DNA from: Candidatus Moraniibacteriota bacterium
GTDB lineage: Bacteria > Patescibacteriota > Minisyncoccia > Moranbacterales > UBA2206
Length of the DNA stretch: 41,430 nucleotides
Assembly (NCBI GenBank): GCA_030679985.1
Contig: JAUXSI010000027.1
Coordinates: forward strand, 1 to 41,430
Direction: 5' to 3'
This document shows, piece after piece, positions 18,583 through 27,872 of this stretch. Under the pieces are notes generated by a model that was not told the DNA's origin, searched no databases, and was given only the letters and a program-made list of their open reading frames with translations. Numbering within the stretch: the first letter of the stretch is position 1; every line of letters begins with the position of its first letter. Both the position numbers and the translations under genes were made by a program.

Positions 18583-19575
18583 ATGGACAGGATAATTTGC
18601 ATCGGTTCTTCCACTAAGGATGTCATATTTCCGATGAGCGACGGGGCCGTGACGGATACCCCGGAGGATTTGGAATGCCAGAAAAAAATAAGTTTCGAAC
18701 TGGGAGCCAAATACCAGCTTGCCGGCGGACGGCACGAGTCCATCGGTGGGTGCGCGGCCAATGTGGCTTGCGGCCTGGCGCGCCTGGGTATCGGGACTTT
18801 CTGTTGCACCCGGATGGGAAGCGACCAAGCCGGGGAATGGATCAAAGATGGGTTGGAGAAAAACGGCGTCGCGACCGATCTGGTCCAGATGGATGGGAAT
18901 TGCCGGAGCGATCTTTCATTCATCCTGGCCCATATCCCCAGTGAAGACCGGATCATTTTTTCCGACCGCGACGCGAATGAAAAATTGGAAGTGCTTCCGG
19001 ATGAGATAAGGAAGATTCCGGCGGAGTGGTTTTTTGTCAGTTCGCTCAATGGGAATGAGGATGAAAGCTGGGAAATCAAATTAGACAAGATATTGGAATT
19101 GGTCCGGGAAGGCGGCAAAAAAATGGTTTTCAATCCCGGGCAAAAAAACATCAAAAAAAACCCGCAAAAAGTGATCGAGGGAACTAAACAGGCGCAAATA
19201 TTGATAGTCAATAAGGACGAGGCGATTGAAATTGTCGAAAAATCCGGAGATTTTGACAGTGATTCGCTTAATGATGAAAGGTTTTTGGCGGAAAAATTGA
19301 ACGCTTTGGGCGCTCAAATCGTCGCTTTGACGGACGGCGCGCGCGGCGCTTGGGGATTCGATGGTAGGGAATTTTTGCATATCGCGGCAAGGAAAGAAAA
19401 AGTCGCCGATACCTTGGGCGCGGGTGACGCGTTTTCCAGCGGTTTTATCGCCGCCCAAATGAATGGCAGGAGTCTGGAAGATGGTTTGCGCTGGGGTATC
19501 GCTAACAGCAGCAGCGTCGTCAATTTCTACGGCGCTATCGAAGGGCTTTTGGACGAGAAAAAAATATTAGCTTAA
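18583..19575 (+). CDS. PfkB-family carbohydrate kinase
   Basis: GGCAANVACGLARLGI, DTLGAGDAFSSGF. Confidence 0.88.
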   Translation: MDRIICIGSSTKDVIFPMSDGAVTDTPEDLECQKKISFELGAKYQLAGGRHESIGGCAANVACGLARLGIGTFCCTRMGSDQAGEWIKDGLEKNGVATDLVQMDGNCRSDLSFILAHIPSEDRIIFSDRDANEKLEVLPDEIRKIPAEWFFVSSLNGNEDESWEIKLDKILELVREGGKKMVFNPGQKNIKKNPQKVIEGTKQAQILIVNKDEAIEIVEKSGDFDSDSLNDERFLAEKLNALGAQIVALTDGARGAWGFDGREFLHIAARKEKVADTLGAGDAFSSGFIAAQMNGRSLEDGLRWGIANSSSVVNFYGAIEGLLDEKKILA

Positions 19576-19579
19576 AAAT

Positions 19580-21658
19580 ATGTCAAATCTGAAAAAATTA
19601 TTCAATCCCGGATCGATCGCCGTCGTCGGCGCTTCGCAAGAGTCCGGCAAAGTCGGCAATGTCATTACGAAAAACCTGCTTGAGCTGGGGTATACCGGCA
19701 AGGTTTTTTTCGTCAACCCGAAGCATGACAAAATCTATGACCAGCGAAGTTATAAGAGCCTTGGCGAGATCGCGGAAAAGATCGATCTGGCGATTATCGT
19801 TTTGCCGGCCAAGATTGTCGTGCCGGTCATTCGCGAATCCGCCGGGCGTGTAAAGAATTTCGTAGTCATTTCTGCCGGATTTTCCGAAACGGACGAGGAG
19901 GGACGGGAACGGGAAAAGGAGCTGGAGGCTTTGGCAGTGGAAAAAGAACTGAATATCCTCGGGCCGAATTGTTTGGGCTTCATAATCCCCAAGCTGAACC
20001 TGAACGCGTCTTTTGCGGGCGGGATGCCGAAGGCGGGTAATGTTTCTTTTGTGTCCCAATCCGGAGCTTTGGCGGTGGCGATTATGGATATCGCCCGTAA
20101 AGAAAATATCAAATTTTCCAATATAATTTCCGTTGGCAACAAGATGCGGATCGATGAAGCGGAAATTTTGGAATATCTGTCACAGGACGAGGGGACGAAA
20201 GTGATCGGGATGTACTTGGAAGGCATAAAAAACGGACCAAAATTCATCAGGGTGGCGCAAAAGGTTTCCAGGATCAAGCCGATAATCATCATCAAGGCCG
20301 GCAAGACTGAAAAAGCCCAACAAGCGATTTCTTCGCATACCGGCGCTTTGGCCGGCAGTGATGATATTATGGATGCGGTTTTTGAGAAAACGGGGGTTTT
20401 GCGGGCGGAGAACCTGGCGGATCTGTTCGCCTTAATCGAATTGGTTTCAAATACGCAAGCGCCGAAAACCAACCAGGTGGCGGTAGTCACCAACGCGGGC
20501 GGTCCGGGCGTCCTGACTACGGACGCTTTCGGCGGAAAAGAAATAAAACTGGGCGATCCGAATGATGGGATAAAAAATAAGTTACGGGAATTTTTGCCGG
20601 CCGAGTCGTCCGTAGCAAATCCGATCGATCTTCTGGGGGATGCGATGGAGGACAGGTATGCCCAGGCATTGGATGTCCTGGATTCGATGGAAGGGTTGGG
20701 CGCGCTGGTGTGCGTCTTGACTCCGCAAGACCAGACTCCGGTCAGCAAAATCGCGGATAGGATAATCGCTTTCAGGGATAAAACCGACAAATTAGTGGCG
20801 ACTATCTTCATCGGCGGAGAAAGGGTGGAAAGGAGCGTCGCTAAATTAAAGGAAAACGGGATTCCGAATTTTTCTTTTCCGGATCTGGCTGTGAGGGCGA
20901 TTAATGAATATTATGCCTGGAACAGGCGCAGGACCGCGGATCAGTCCGGGGCGGAAAGCGCGGAGCCGATCGTTGTCGATGCCAGTCGGCAGGAAAATAT
21001 TGCGGCGATCATCGGAAAGGCCCGGGAAGAAAAGCGGGGGGCGCTTTCATTTCCGGAAGCTCAAAAAATCATGGCGATGTATGGCATAAAAACTCCGAGC
21101 GTGACGGATATTGGGGCGGGGGATAGCTTGCCGGAAGGAATCGGGTTTCCGGCCGTGATGAAAGTCGACAGTGACAAGGTTTTACACAAGACCGATAAGC
21201 AAGGCGTGATTTTAAATATAAAGAACCGGGAGGAGTTGGAAAAGGCCTATGCGCAGATGGAAGATAATTTTCCGGGCGAGAGGTTCATCATCCAACCGAT
21301 GCTTGCGATAAAGACCGAGCTTATCGCTGGGATAAAGATCGACGGCATCTTCGGTCCGATCGTCGTCTATGGATTGGGCGGAATTTACACGGAAGTTTTC
21401 AAGATGGTCGATTTCCTGGTTTCTCCTGGCAGCATCCAGGAAGTGAAAGCTTCGCTCGCGCAAGGTAAATTAAAATTTTTATTTGAAAAGACGCGCGGCC
21501 AAGCTCCGTATGATATTGAGGGCGTTTCGAAAATCCTATTTGGCTTGTCTTTGTTGGCCCGGGAAGCGGCGGAAATAAAGGAATTGGATATAAATCCGCT
21601 ATTGGTCTATAATGACGGTAAAGAGGCCGTAGCTGTCGACGTGAAAATAATAATTTAA
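19580..21658 (+). CDS. ADP-forming acetate/acyl-CoA ligase (fused alpha-beta)
   Basis: CoA-binding domain (GSIAVVGASQESGKVGNVI), FVSQSGALA, SSHTGALAGSD, C-terminal ATP-grasp domain. Confidence 0.92.
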   Translation: MSNLKKLFNPGSIAVVGASQESGKVGNVITKNLLELGYTGKVFFVNPKHDKIYDQRSYKSLGEIAEKIDLAIIVLPAKIVVPVIRESAGRVKNFVVISAGFSETDEEGREREKELEALAVEKELNILGPNCLGFIIPKLNLNASFAGGMPKAGNVSFVSQSGALAVAIMDIARKENIKFSNIISVGNKMRIDEAEILEYLSQDEGTKVIGMYLEGIKNGPKFIRVAQKVSRIKPIIIIKAGKTEKAQQAISSHTGALAGSDDIMDAVFEKTGVLRAENLADLFALIELVSNTQAPKTNQVAVVTNAGGPGVLTTDAFGGKEIKLGDPNDGIKNKLREFLPAESSVANPIDLLGDAMEDRYAQALDVLDSMEGLGALVCVLTPQDQTPVSKIADRIIAFRDKTDKLVATIFIGGERVERSVAKLKENGIPNFSFPDLAVRAINEYYAWNRRRTADQSGAESAEPIVVDASRQENIAAIIGKAREEKRGALSFPEAQKIMAMYGIKTPSVTDIGAGDSLPEGIGFPAVMKVDSDKVLHKTDKQGVILNIKNREELEKAYAQMEDNFPGERFIIQPMLAIKTELIAGIKIDGIFGPIVVYGLGGIYTEVFKMVDFLVSPGSIQEVKASLAQGKLKFLFEKTRGQAPYDIEGVSKILFGLSLLAREAAEIKELDINPLLVYNDGKEAVAVDVKIII

Positions 21659-21735
21659 AATTCATCCGGTTGAATATCCGTCAGAGGCGAGTTCCGGCCA
21701 GCCGGACAGCGGATTTCAAGCGAGCATAGACAAGT

Positions 21736-22305
21736 ATGAAAAAAACATTGAAAATTTTATTGGTAGATGATGATGAGGCGATAAGGAAAATGTACGCCGA
21801 GATTTTCCATAAGGAGGGTTTCGTTGTTTTTGAAGCGGAAAACGGCGTGGATGGCTTGGATGGCGCGACCAAGAATACGCCTGATGTCATTTTTACGGGA
21901 ATCGTGATGCCTACGATGGACGGTTTTACGATGATGGAGGCTTTGAAGAAGAACGTGATGACAAGCAACATTCCAGTCGTGATTTCTTCCCATTTGGGGC
22001 GTGAAGAAGACCAGCAGCGCGCGCGGGATCTGGGAGCCAAAGCTTTTTTTATCCGGGGCTTCTATACGCCATATGAAATCGTAGAAAAGGTCCGGGCGAT
22101 ATTCGAGCTTCCGGAATACAAGATAAAATTCGCAATCAACGAATTAGATGTTGCCAAGATGGCCCGCGATTTGCGTATCAATATGGATTTCAAATGTCCG
22201 AAATGCGAGGGCGATATGGTTTTGGCTATGAAATTGGTGGATGCCAAGAATCAGGAATTTTCAGCCAAACTCGTATGTGCCGGATGCGGAAGCGGGCGCG
22301 GTTAA
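21736..22305 (+). CDS. Degenerate receiver-domain protein with C-terminal zinc ribbon
   Basis: ILLVDDDEAIRKMYAEIF...PDVIFTGIVMPTMDG; C-terminus CPKCEGDM...CAGCGSG. Confidence 0.85.
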   Translation: MKKTLKILLVDDDEAIRKMYAEIFHKEGFVVFEAENGVDGLDGATKNTPDVIFTGIVMPTMDGFTMMEALKKNVMTSNIPVVISSHLGREEDQQRARDLGAKAFFIRGFYTPYEIVEKVRAIFELPEYKIKFAINELDVAKMARDLRINMDFKCPKCEGDMVLAMKLVDAKNQEFSAKLVCAGCGSGRG

Positions 22306-22404
22306 TGTTCTGGAGTTTTCGGAGCGCTCCGTCCCGGCAAAAGCGCAAATCATAAAAAATAAAAAAAAATTCGCGGAGCTCGTCCGCTCATAACTGGTCG
22401 GGCT

Positions 22405-23757
22405 TTGTTGTTTTGGAAAAGGATGCGGAAGAAATGGGATGTTAAAACAGAATCAGGCGATCCGATCGTCGGCTTGGAAGACAATGGATTCCATCCGGTC
22501 GTTTTGCGGCTCCTGGCTAATAGGGGGATTACTGAGGCGGATGGGATGAGGAAATTTTTCGATTTAAATTATGACTCGGACGTCCATAGTCCGTTCTTGT
22601 TTTCCGATATGGAAAAGGCGATGGCCAGGATGGCACAGGCCAAGGAGAAAAAAGAAAAATTGGCGATTTTCGGCGACTATGACGCTGACGGCGTGACGGC
22701 GACGGCGCTTATGTATGAAACGCTGACAGGCCTTGGATTCACCGATGTCATTCCATATATTCCCGGCCGGCAGACCGAGGGATATGGAATGAACGAGGTT
22801 GCTATCGAATATCTGGCTAAGGAGGGCGTAAGCTTGATTATTACGGTCGATTGCGGCGTGACCAATGTGGCGCAGACCGATAAGGCTAAGAGTTTGGGTG
22901 TTGATGTGATCATAACCGACCATCATTATGTGCCGAAGGAATTGCCGCAGGCCGTAGCGATCATCAATCCGCATATGGAAAATTGCGGCTATCCTTTCGC
23001 GGACTTGGCCGGAGTCGGCGTGGCGTTCAAATTCGCCGAAGCCTTGTATCGGAAATTCGACGCAGGCAGGATCGACCAATTGAAATGGCTCTTAGATCTG
23101 GTGGTGATCGGGACGGTGGCGGATTGCGTGCCGCTGATCGGTGAAAACCGGGTGCTGGCTAAATACGGATTGGTAGTTCTGTCCAAGACCCGGCGAGCCG
23201 GACTTTTGGAGATGTTCAAAGTCGGCCGGATCGCTATTGATGAGAATAACATTCCGGACACGCAGAAAATCGGTTTCCAAATCGCCCCCAGGATAAACGC
23301 CGCCGGACGGATGGATCATGCCAGTATGGCCTATGATTTGCTGATCGAGAAAGATACGGTCAGGGCCCGTGATATGGCTTTGGAAATCGAAGATAAGAAC
23401 AAGGGCCGGCAAAAAATCACCACGGAAATCGTGCGCGAAGTGCGGGCTTTGGCGGAAAATTCCTTCAAGGAACGGAAGCTGATTTTTGCCGCTAACGAGC
23501 ATTGGCAGGTCGGTATCTTGGGTTTGATCGCCGGCCGGGTCGCGGAGGAATTCAACAAACCGACGGCGGTTTTCCAGAAACGGGAAACGGAATTCGTCGG
23601 CTCGTTCCGCAGTATCGATCAGGTCAATATCGTCAAGGTTTTGGAGCAATGTTCGGATTTGCTCATCCGTTTCGGCGGACATTCGCAGGCGGCCGGGGCG
23701 CAGGTGGCGCCTGAAAATATGGATAAATTCTATGAAAAAATGTCCGCGATCATATAA
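22405..23757 (+). CDS. recJ: Single-stranded-DNA-specific exonuclease RecJ, N-terminal/core part (terminated by in-frame TAA)
   Basis: FGDYDADGVTATAL, ITDHHYVPKELP, PRINAAGRMDHA, RFGGHSQAAG; start TTG at 22405 or ATG at 22423. Confidence 0.9.
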   Translation: MLFWKRMRKKWDVKTESGDPIVGLEDNGFHPVVLRLLANRGITEADGMRKFFDLNYDSDVHSPFLFSDMEKAMARMAQAKEKKEKLAIFGDYDADGVTATALMYETLTGLGFTDVIPYIPGRQTEGYGMNEVAIEYLAKEGVSLIITVDCGVTNVAQTDKAKSLGVDVIITDHHYVPKELPQAVAIINPHMENCGYPFADLAGVGVAFKFAEALYRKFDAGRIDQLKWLLDLVVIGTVADCVPLIGENRVLAKYGLVVLSKTRRAGLLEMFKVGRIAIDENNIPDTQKIGFQIAPRINAAGRMDHASMAYDLLIEKDTVRARDMALEIEDKNKGRQKITTEIVREVRALAENSFKERKLIFAANEHWQVGILGLIAGRVAEEFNKPTAVFQKRETEFVGSFRSIDQVNIVKVLEQCSDLLIRFGGHSQAAGAQVAPENMDKFYEKMSAII

Positions 23758-23763
23758 AAACAA

Positions 23764-24138
23764 TTGGAAAACAAAGATATCACGCCGACCATCACGATTG
23801 ATTTAGAAGTCGGACCGCAAGATGTCGATTGGGATTTGGTCGGGGCTATAAATAAATTACAACCCTTCGGCGAGGGCAATGAAGAGCCGGTTTTCCTGAT
23901 GAAAAATTTGGCTGTCGCGGATATGAAAGTCGTCGGCAATGGTAGCAAGCATTTGAAGCTGTCATTGCGCGCGCCGGACGGCCCGAAAGTTTTCGAAGCG
24001 ATCGGTTTCAGATTGGGAGAAAATGAGCTCGGATTGGAAGTCGGCGACCTGGTCGATATCGTTTTCAATTTGCAGGAAGACGAATGGAATGGCAACAAGA
24101 AAATGCAGTTGAATTTGGTGGACGTGCGGAGAAGGTAG
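23764..24138 (+). CDS. recJ: RecJ C-terminal (OB-fold) part in the same frame, downstream of the TAA
   Basis: LVGAINKLQPFGEGNEEPVF continues RecJ homology; same reading frame as 22405-23757. Confidence 0.75.
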   Translation: MENKDITPTITIDLEVGPQDVDWDLVGAINKLQPFGEGNEEPVFLMKNLAVADMKVVGNGSKHLKLSLRAPDGPKVFEAIGFRLGENELGLEVGDLVDIVFNLQEDEWNGNKKMQLNLVDVRRR

Positions 24139-24159
24139 GAATTATTTTCTGAAATTATA

Positions 24160-24199
24160 AAAGGGACCTTGCTGTCGACAAGAGTCCCTTTGTGTTTTT
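24160..24199. terminator. Bidirectional terminator between recJ and pyrD (convergent)
   Basis: AAAGGGAC...GTCCCTTT stem (24160-24167/24184-24191) followed by T-rich GTGTTTTTG. Confidence 0.7.
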
Positions 24200-24221
24200 G
24201 CGTAATTTCGCAAACATTTTT

Positions 24222-25184
24222 TTAATACTCGATCGGATGGAAATTCTTGGCGAATTTCGCAGCTCCGACAAAATCGAATTTGGCTGCGGTGCAGACACTG
24301 AAAGAAAATCCCCGTTTGTCTCCGCGTGATCGCAATGTTTGTTGGTAGGGAAGCGTATCACACCACTCGGATATTCCACCCCCGAATATCAATGATTGCG
24401 TAGTCGCGGGGATTACCGTGGCGGTCGTGTATTTGCAAGCGGCATCCGTGATTATTTTCCCCGAGAATCCTCCTTTGGTTTTTTCCCCGAGCGGGGATTT
24501 TTTATAAGGTGATATCCCAAGTTTTATGGCTATGTCAAACGGAATAGTATTTATGGCGTGAATGATGTCCACACCAGCTTTTTCGAGTTGTGCGTAGAAT
24601 TCTCCTTGATAGACTATGCTGCCTTTGACTATTAGAACCAGATCAGGGTAATTCTGCTTGAGTGCTATACATAGGTCCAGGATGTTGGTTTGATTGCTGT
24701 TTATATCTTCTCCTGAATTTGGGCATGATGGATTTGATTCCAATGCCCAGAAGTGCTTTCCCAGAATTTTTTTGTAAATGTGCATGGCCTCAAGCGTTTC
24801 TTTGAGGCCGATCTCATAACTTCTGGAAAAATCAGTGAAGAAACTCGGGATTACATGGAATCCGAGCATCAAAGCGGTTCGGATCATGATTGCGCAAATG
24901 AAAACCCCAGGATTGGTCAGGCCAAAAGAATTTAGGATGCTCTGCTTGCTTTGTATCCGATGCACGAATTTCCACGTCATCGGATTCCACCATATGAAAT
25001 TTCCATGGCGCCGGTGACGAGTAGCTGATTTGGCGATGACAGTTATGTTATGCCACCAGACCATAAACAGGAAATACCAGAAGGCAGGAAAGAAAAAATA
25101 GGGAAACATCCCAAATCCTCCATGTCCTAAGATAGTCGAAATGATTATATGGGAGATAGCGCCTCTCTTTGTTTGTATCATCAT
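24222..25184 (-). CDS. pyrD: Divergent dihydroorotate dehydrogenase, class 1-like active site, hydrophobic N-terminal region
   Basis: VIAKSATRHRRHGN, ILNSFGLTNPGV, ALESNPSCPN, SPLGEKTKGGFSGKIITDAA, FGGGIS; AAAGGAG RBS before ATG. Confidence 0.72.
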   Translation of the reverse strand: MMIQTKRGAISHIIISTILGHGGFGMFPYFFFPAFWYFLFMVWWHNITVIAKSATRHRRHGNFIWWNPMTWKFVHRIQSKQSILNSFGLTNPGVFICAIMIRTALMLGFHVIPSFFTDFSRSYEIGLKETLEAMHIYKKILGKHFWALESNPSCPNSGEDINSNQTNILDLCIALKQNYPDLVLIVKGSIVYQGEFYAQLEKAGVDIIHAINTIPFDIAIKLGISPYKKSPLGEKTKGGFSGKIITDAACKYTTATVIPATTQSLIFGGGISEWCDTLPYQQTLRSRGDKRGFSFSVCTAAKFDFVGAAKFAKNFHPIEY

Positions 25185-25198
25185 ATGCTCCTTTTGGA

Positions 25199-26293
25199 TT
25201 ATGCCTCAATCGCGGCAGGGAAAAGTAACCTCGAACCATTCCAGGGATTGGTAACAATCCCGTTGTTATAGGCCAGATCGTCGATCTTATCGATGAGCCG
25301 GTAGCGGTTGAATTTTTTAGAGATCCGGATACCTAAGAATCGGCTGGCGTTCCAGGACAACAACTCAACCACCCTGTGGTTGGAAATCTTATATTTTTTT
25401 GCCAGGGTGCAGATGACCGGCACCATTTCCTGGTTGGAGGGCAATCCGCCGAGCTTGCCTTGGATTTTTTCCTGCGTTGGGTGCGGCGCGTTATCAGATC
25501 CGATAATGATCCATGGGTTATCAGTCGGCAGAAGGCTGACAAGGAACTCCCGGTGTTCGCCTCCTCTGAGTGAATTGAAACATTTATAGAACACCGGATC
25601 TAAATCCGGGTTCCAGTTGGTGCCTTCGGAATCAAACCACAGATAATGCGGGCAGAGCTCGATGGTGATCGGAAGCCCCTTCTTCTGGGCTTTCAGGATC
25701 AACTCGGCGCTTTCCCGGCAGGAAATGTGACAGGCGACGACTTTGGCGCCAGGTACTTGCGAGGCCAGAGAAATCATATCCTCGACGTCGGCCACTTCGG
25801 CGTTGATCGTGTGTCCTTCCCGGGCGATGATTCCCGGGTTGTCGCAATGCCGGGCATAAATTTTTCTGTGCTGTCTGACCAAATGCAATCCGGCCAGGCG
25901 GGTCCTTGGGTCAAAAACTCCGATAGTCCCCGTCGTCACGGTCGTTCCATCCGCGCTCAGCGGATAATCTTTGAGGCCGAGGACTTCGCGGAATTTGAGT
26001 GCCGCTTCACACTCGACTAGGTTTCGGTCAGTAAGACCGAAGTGTCCGTACTGCTGATTTTTGAGACATAATTTCTTACGGGCATTCCCGAGTAGCCGTA
26101 ACTGATGCTGTAATATCATGAGATTGGTGATAGCCGGTAACGTATTAGGCATGAAAACTGAAATGGAAATCAAGGCCTCCAATGCTTCCGATAGCGTTTG
26201 TCGGATAGTTGTCTTGTATGCTTGTTTTAGGTCGCGCCCATGGCAATGGGTGTCGATGATCGTTTCGGGCAAACAAATGGTGTTTTTCTGCAT
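25199..26293 (-). CDS. pyrC: Dihydroorotase-like amidohydrolase
   Basis: IDTHCHGRDLKQ, SVFMPNTLPAI, ARHCDN, VVACHIS, IELCPHYLWF, GSDNAPHPT. Confidence 0.85.
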   Translation of the reverse strand: MQKNTICLPETIIDTHCHGRDLKQAYKTTIRQTLSEALEALISISVFMPNTLPAITNLMILQHQLRLLGNARKKLCLKNQQYGHFGLTDRNLVECEAALKFREVLGLKDYPLSADGTTVTTGTIGVFDPRTRLAGLHLVRQHRKIYARHCDNPGIIAREGHTINAEVADVEDMISLASQVPGAKVVACHISCRESAELILKAQKKGLPITIELCPHYLWFDSEGTNWNPDLDPVFYKCFNSLRGGEHREFLVSLLPTDNPWIIIGSDNAPHPTQEKIQGKLGGLPSNQEMVPVICTLAKKYKISNHRVVELLSWNASRFLGIRISKKFNRYRLIDKIDDLAYNNGIVTNPWNGSRLLFPAAIEA

Positions 26294-26360
26294 AATGCAC
26301 CTCTCAATGGTTTGTGGATTTATCTGATAAACGGCATATTTTGTTGTTAAGGTTGCCTTA

Positions 26361-26390
26361 GTTGTAGCAATTTCGGCCGGCTATTGTCAA
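26361..26390 (-). promoter_or_regulatory. Possible pyrC promoter (minus strand TTGACA-N18-TACAAC)
   Basis: Plus-strand TGTCAA 26385-26390 and GTTGTA 26361-26366. Confidence 0.45.
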
Positions 26391-26404
26391 TCAACGGATG
26401 ATTT

Positions 26405-26433
26405 TTGCCACTGGGCGGATATTGGTGTAAAAT
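26405..26433 (+). promoter_or_regulatory. rnhA promoter, apparently leaderless
   Basis: TTGCCA-N17-TAAAAT; -10 ends 7 nt before the ATG at 26440. Confidence 0.6.
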
Positions 26434-26439
26434 AAGGCT

Positions 26440-26862
26440 ATGGATGAAAAAATCGTGATGTATACCGATGGAGGTTCAAGGGGTAATCCCGGACCGGCCG
26501 GCATCGGGGTCTATATCGAAACGCTGGATAAGAGATACGGCGAATGTATCGGGGAAAAAACCAACAACGAAGCGGAGTATGCCGCGTTGATTTTTGGTTT
26601 GAAAAAATTGAAACAGTTGACAGGTAGCAAGGCCAAACAATCGCACATAAGATGCTATTTGGACAGCGAGTTGGTCGTGAAACAATTGAACCACGAGTAT
26701 AAGCTGAAAGATGCCAGGATCCAAGATTTTTTCATTGAAATCTGGAATCTGATGCTGGATTTCAGCAAGGCGGAGTTCATCCATATCCCGCGCGAGAAAA
26801 ACAAGATCGCGGACGCCTTGGTGAATGAGGCGCTGGACGCGCAACAAAATAAATTATTTTAA
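26440..26862 (+). CDS. rnhA: Ribonuclease H-like protein (RNase HI family)
   Basis: MYTDGGSRGNPGPAGIGVYIE, TNNEAEYAALIFGL, CYLDSELVVKQLN, HIPREKNKIADALVNEALD. Confidence 0.92.
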   Translation: MDEKIVMYTDGGSRGNPGPAGIGVYIETLDKRYGECIGEKTNNEAEYAALIFGLKKLKQLTGSKAKQSHIRCYLDSELVVKQLNHEYKLKDARIQDFFIEIWNLMLDFSKAEFIHIPREKNKIADALVNEALDAQQNKLF

Positions 26863-26870
26863 ACAAAACG

Positions 26871-27872
26871 ATGAAGAAAAAAATAATCTGGCTTATCGTG
26901 ATTGTCGCCGCAGTCTTCGGCGGCTATGAATATTTCGCCGGCAAAAAACCGGTCACGACCTATACTACTGAAAATGTGAAGCGCGGAAGTCTGGCGCAGA
27001 CGGTTTCCGAAACCGGCACGATAAATCCGGTGGATCAGCTCGACTTGTCATTCAAGGTCAGCGGGCGGGTCATCAATTTGACGGCGGACGTGGGTGATAC
27101 GGTGAAATCCGGCCAGCTTCTGGCCCAGGTGGATCTGGGGACGCTTGGCGCGGAATGGGCGGGCGCCCGGCAGGAACTGAAGGTCCAGAAAGAAACATTG
27201 GCAAGTATGAAAAAAAATCCCAGCCAGTCCAATTATTCGGATAAGGAGGCGCAAAGGGCCAGGATAAGATCGGCCGAAGCCAGTGTCGATTCGGTGTCGG
27301 CCCGCATCCGGGATACGAAAATGTTTTCTCCGGCGGACGCGACGGTTCTGAAACGCGGAGTAGATTTATATGAAACGACCGTAGCCAACAGTCCGAGTCC
27401 GGTTTTCACGATCGGCAATCCGGATGATCTGGTGATTGAAACCGAGGTGCCGGAATCGGATATCGTGAAAGTGAAATTAGGGCAAAAATCCGAAGTGACT
27501 TTCGATGCTTTGCCGTCCGACCAGATTTTCGAAGCCGAAGTGACGGAAATCGATCCGGCTTCGACCGTCATCCAGGACGTGGTGAGTTATCGCGTGAAAT
27601 TGAAACTGGCCGGCCAGGACGGGCGCATCAAGCCAGGAATGAGCGCCAGCATCGATATCATGACAGCCAAGAAGGACGGCGCACTGATCATCCCGATGCG
27701 GGCGGTGCATACTGAGGGCGCGCAAAAATACGTGGATGTGCTGATGGACGCGCAAAAAAACGTCACGGAACGCCGGAACATCACGACCGGGCTGGAGGGC
27801 GACGAGGGAATGGTCGAGGTGGCGACGGGAGACCTGCGGGAGGGCGAAGCGGTAATCACATTTGTGAAATGA
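26871..27872 (+). CDS. Efflux periplasmic adaptor / membrane fusion protein (HlyD/MacA-like)
   Basis: N-terminal TM, LSFKVSGRVINLTADVGDTVKSGQLLAQVD, coiled coil, beta-barrel region. Confidence 0.9.
   Translation: MKKKIIWLIVIVAAVFGGYEYFAGKKPVTTYTTENVKRGSLAQTVSETGTINPVDQLDLSFKVSGRVINLTADVGDTVKSGQLLAQVDLGTLGAEWAGARQELKVQKETLASMKKNPSQSNYSDKEAQRARIRSAEASVDSVSARIRDTKMFSPADATVLKRGVDLYETTVANSPSPVFTIGNPDDLVIETEVPESDIVKVKLGQKSEVTFDALPSDQIFEAEVTEIDPASTVIQDVVSYRVKLKLAGQDGRIKPGMSASIDIMTAKKDGALIIPMRAVHTEGAQKYVDVLMDAQKNVTERRNITTGLEGDEGMVEVATGDLREGEAVITFVK

Noticed and set aside
21693-21706. TCCGGC-CA-GCCGGA inverted repeat before the receiver-domain gene
   Set aside because: Very short loop and no T run; could be chance in GC-rich intergenic sequence, no supporting context.
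22320-22331. CGGAGCGCTCCG palindrome between the receiver gene and recJ as a terminator
   Set aside because: Not followed by a T run; left as an unexplained short palindrome.
22405-24138. Alternative genetic code explaining the recJ stop
   Set aside because: TAA terminates many other genes here, so reassignment of TAA is not supported.
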